From: CAVYEM01 sp963767635
GTDB lineage: Bacteria; Vulcanimicrobiota; Vulcanimicrobiia; Vulcanimicrobiales; Vulcanimicrobiaceae
Direction: 5' to 3'
Length of the DNA stretch: 64,000 nucleotides
Assembly: GCA_963767635.1 (NCBI GenBank)
Contig: CAVYEM010000001.1
Location: 62,001 to 126,000 of the forward strand
Shown: positions 62,908 through 64,000 of the stretch, piece by piece
Numbering within the stretch: position 1 is the stretch's first letter
Layout of the letters: every line of letters begins with the position of its first letter
Translations under genes and position numbers: made by a program
Notes under the pieces: generated by a model
Database searches by the model: none
Told to the model about the DNA's origin: nothing
The model's input: only the letters and a program-made list of their open reading frames with translations

Positions 62908-64000
62908 ATGGCAGAGGCGCAACCGCGCGTGGGACGCGGTTCGATCGACATCTTTGACCGGAGCCGCCCGATGTGGCGGCTTTTTTTGGTGTTCTTGATC
63001 CCGCTGATGCTGAGCAATGCGCTGCAGTCGGCCTCGCAGACCGTGGCCAGCATCTTTTTGGGGCGGCTCATCGGGGTCAACGCGCTGGCCGCCGTCTCTG
63101 CGGTCTTTCCGATTATCTTCCTGCTGATTTCATTCATCATCGGCCTTTCCAGCGGAAGCACGGTGCTGATCGGTCAGGCCTTCGGCGCCGGCAATTCGGC
63201 GGCAATGAAGCGCGTGGCGGGAACGACGCTTTCAGTGAGCCTGGTTCTCGGGTTCGCGCTGGGGCTAATCGGCGCCCTGGCCACGGAGCCGCTGCTGACA
63301 CTCGTGCGAACGCCGGCGAATATCTTGAACGATTCGGTTTCCTATGCGCGCGTGTTGTTCGCCTACCTCCCGATATTTTTTCCATACATCGCCTACACGA
63401 CGTTTCTGCGCGGCACCGGTGATTCCAAGACGCCGTTCTACTTCCTGATCGTGAGCACCGCGCTGTCGATTTTCTTCACGCCGGCGTTCATTTTGGGGTG
63501 GTTCGGGCCGCATTTGGGCGTTACGAGCGCAGCATTTTCAGGGCTGATCGCCAATACGGTCGGCTTTGCCGCGTTCCTGGCGTACTTGTACGTCATTGGT
63601 CATCCGCTGCGGTTCGATGGAGAAATGCTGCGCGACATGCGGGTGGACTGGCGCATCTTGGTGGCCGTCGTGCGCATCGGCATACCAACCGGCGTGCAAG
63701 TCATCATGGTGGCGCTCGCCGAGATCGCAGTCATTTCGTTCGTGAATTATTTCGGCTCGGACGCGACTGCAGCGTACGGCGCGGTCAATCAAATCGTGGG
63801 TTACGTGCAGTTTCCGGCCATCAGTATCGGCATCACCGCGTCGATTTTCGGGGCGCAGTGCATCGGCGCTCGCCGCGAAGACAAGCTCGAAGGCGTGATT
63901 CATTCGGGCGTCGCGCTGAACTATGCCGTCGGCGGCATTTTAATTCTGCTTTGCTACGTGTTCGCGTGGGACATTCTGGGCTGGTTCATTACGCAATCGC
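62908..64000 (+). CDS. MATE-family efflux transporter, cut by the window end
   Basis: The frame is open to the last base. From ATG 62908 (AAGG nine bases upstream), a cytoplasmic start is followed by at least nine hydrophobic segments. PLMLSNALQSASQTVASIFL and FLRGTGDSKTPFYFLIVSTA are typical MatE repeat elements. The antiported substrate is unknown. It diverges from the S4-domain gene by 91 bases. Confidence 0.9.
   Translation, partial: MAEAQPRVGRGSIDIFDRSRPMWRLFLVFLIPLMLSNALQSASQTVASIFLGRLIGVNALAAVSAVFPIIFLLISFIIGLSSGSTVLIGQAFGAGNSAAMKRVAGTTLSVSLVLGFALGLIGALATEPLLTLVRTPANILNDSVSYARVLFAYLPIFFPYIAYTTFLRGTGDSKTPFYFLIVSTALSIFFTPAFILGWFGPHLGVTSAAFSGLIANTVGFAAFLAYLYVIGHPLRFDGEMLRDMRVDWRILVAVVRIGIPTGVQVIMVALAEIAVISFVNYFGSDATAAYGAVNQIVGYVQFPAISIGITASIFGAQCIGARREDKLEGVIHSGVALNYAVGGILILLCYVFAWDILGWFITQS

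Overview
The window is a GC-rich bacterial chromosome segment. Its conserved blocks are: sepF-divIVA next to lgt and yggS; a DUF5693-csaB pair; whiA with an S4-domain gene upstream of gap-pgk-tpiA-gpmI-punA; and FlgF/FlgG-type rod genes with a sigma-28-like factor. They suggest a non-proteobacterial, deep-branching phylum, and Candidatus Eremiobacterota/WPS-2-like is my best guess. That is inference from gene content only. Most conserved operons use 1-29 base start/stop overlaps, often ATGA or GTGA.

Layout. (1) 0-1.6 kb: sparse DNA with a hypothetical gene, a tandem YdeI-like gene and a relic of a mobile-element end. (2) 1.7-11.2 kb: a purine/urate catabolism cluster, with xanthine dehydrogenase, 8-oxoguanine deaminase, membrane urate hydroxylase PuuD, UraH, UraD, PuuE-type allantoinase, an allantoate amidohydrolase and an AtzF-C-terminus-like protein. 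(3) 11.5-16.4 kb: mobile debris with integrase and element-end relics, an HNH nuclease, an IS256-family element and a 2.0 kb IS1595-family element with passenger genes. (4) 16.4-37.9 kb: an island flanked by a 24-bp direct repeat whose right copy lies inside tRNA-Val(TAC). (5) 37.9-64 kb: conserved chromosome with echA, DUF5693-csaB-ileS, tgt-rluD-lspA-ccdA, lgt-yggS-sepF-divIVA-leuB, a flagellar rod cluster, punA and the glycolytic operon, whiA and a MATE exporter.

The island looks like a defence island. From left to right it holds: (a) a three-gene operon of a MazG-like pyrophosphohydrolase, a thymidylate-synthase-like protein and a uracil-DNA-glycosylase fused to a Panacea/DUF4065 domain, with an XRE regulator diverging from it; (b) a heavily frameshifted type I restriction system with a YgjP-like metallopeptidase; (c) PIN-like and small unknown genes, including a duplicated hairpin-plus-gene unit; (d) an excisionase-like gene and a tyrosine recombinase; (e) an XRE/ImmA pair followed by a ubiquitin-like conjugation operon (Ubl, E2, JAB protease, E1, zinc ribbon); (f) a Fic protein; (g) a DUF433/DUF5615 pair beside the tRNA.

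The strongest candidates for new biology are the ubiquitin-like cassette and the MazG/ThyA-like/UDG-Panacea cassette. In the first, the Ubl gains a C-terminal Gly-Gly-Gly-Gly tail once one apparent base deletion is corrected. Single-base frameshifts interrupt many otherwise well-conserved genes over the whole window, including divIVA, rluD, gpmI and the sigma factor. Many breaks are therefore more likely assembly indels than real inactivation. The type I restriction genes carry far more of them and may be truly decayed.
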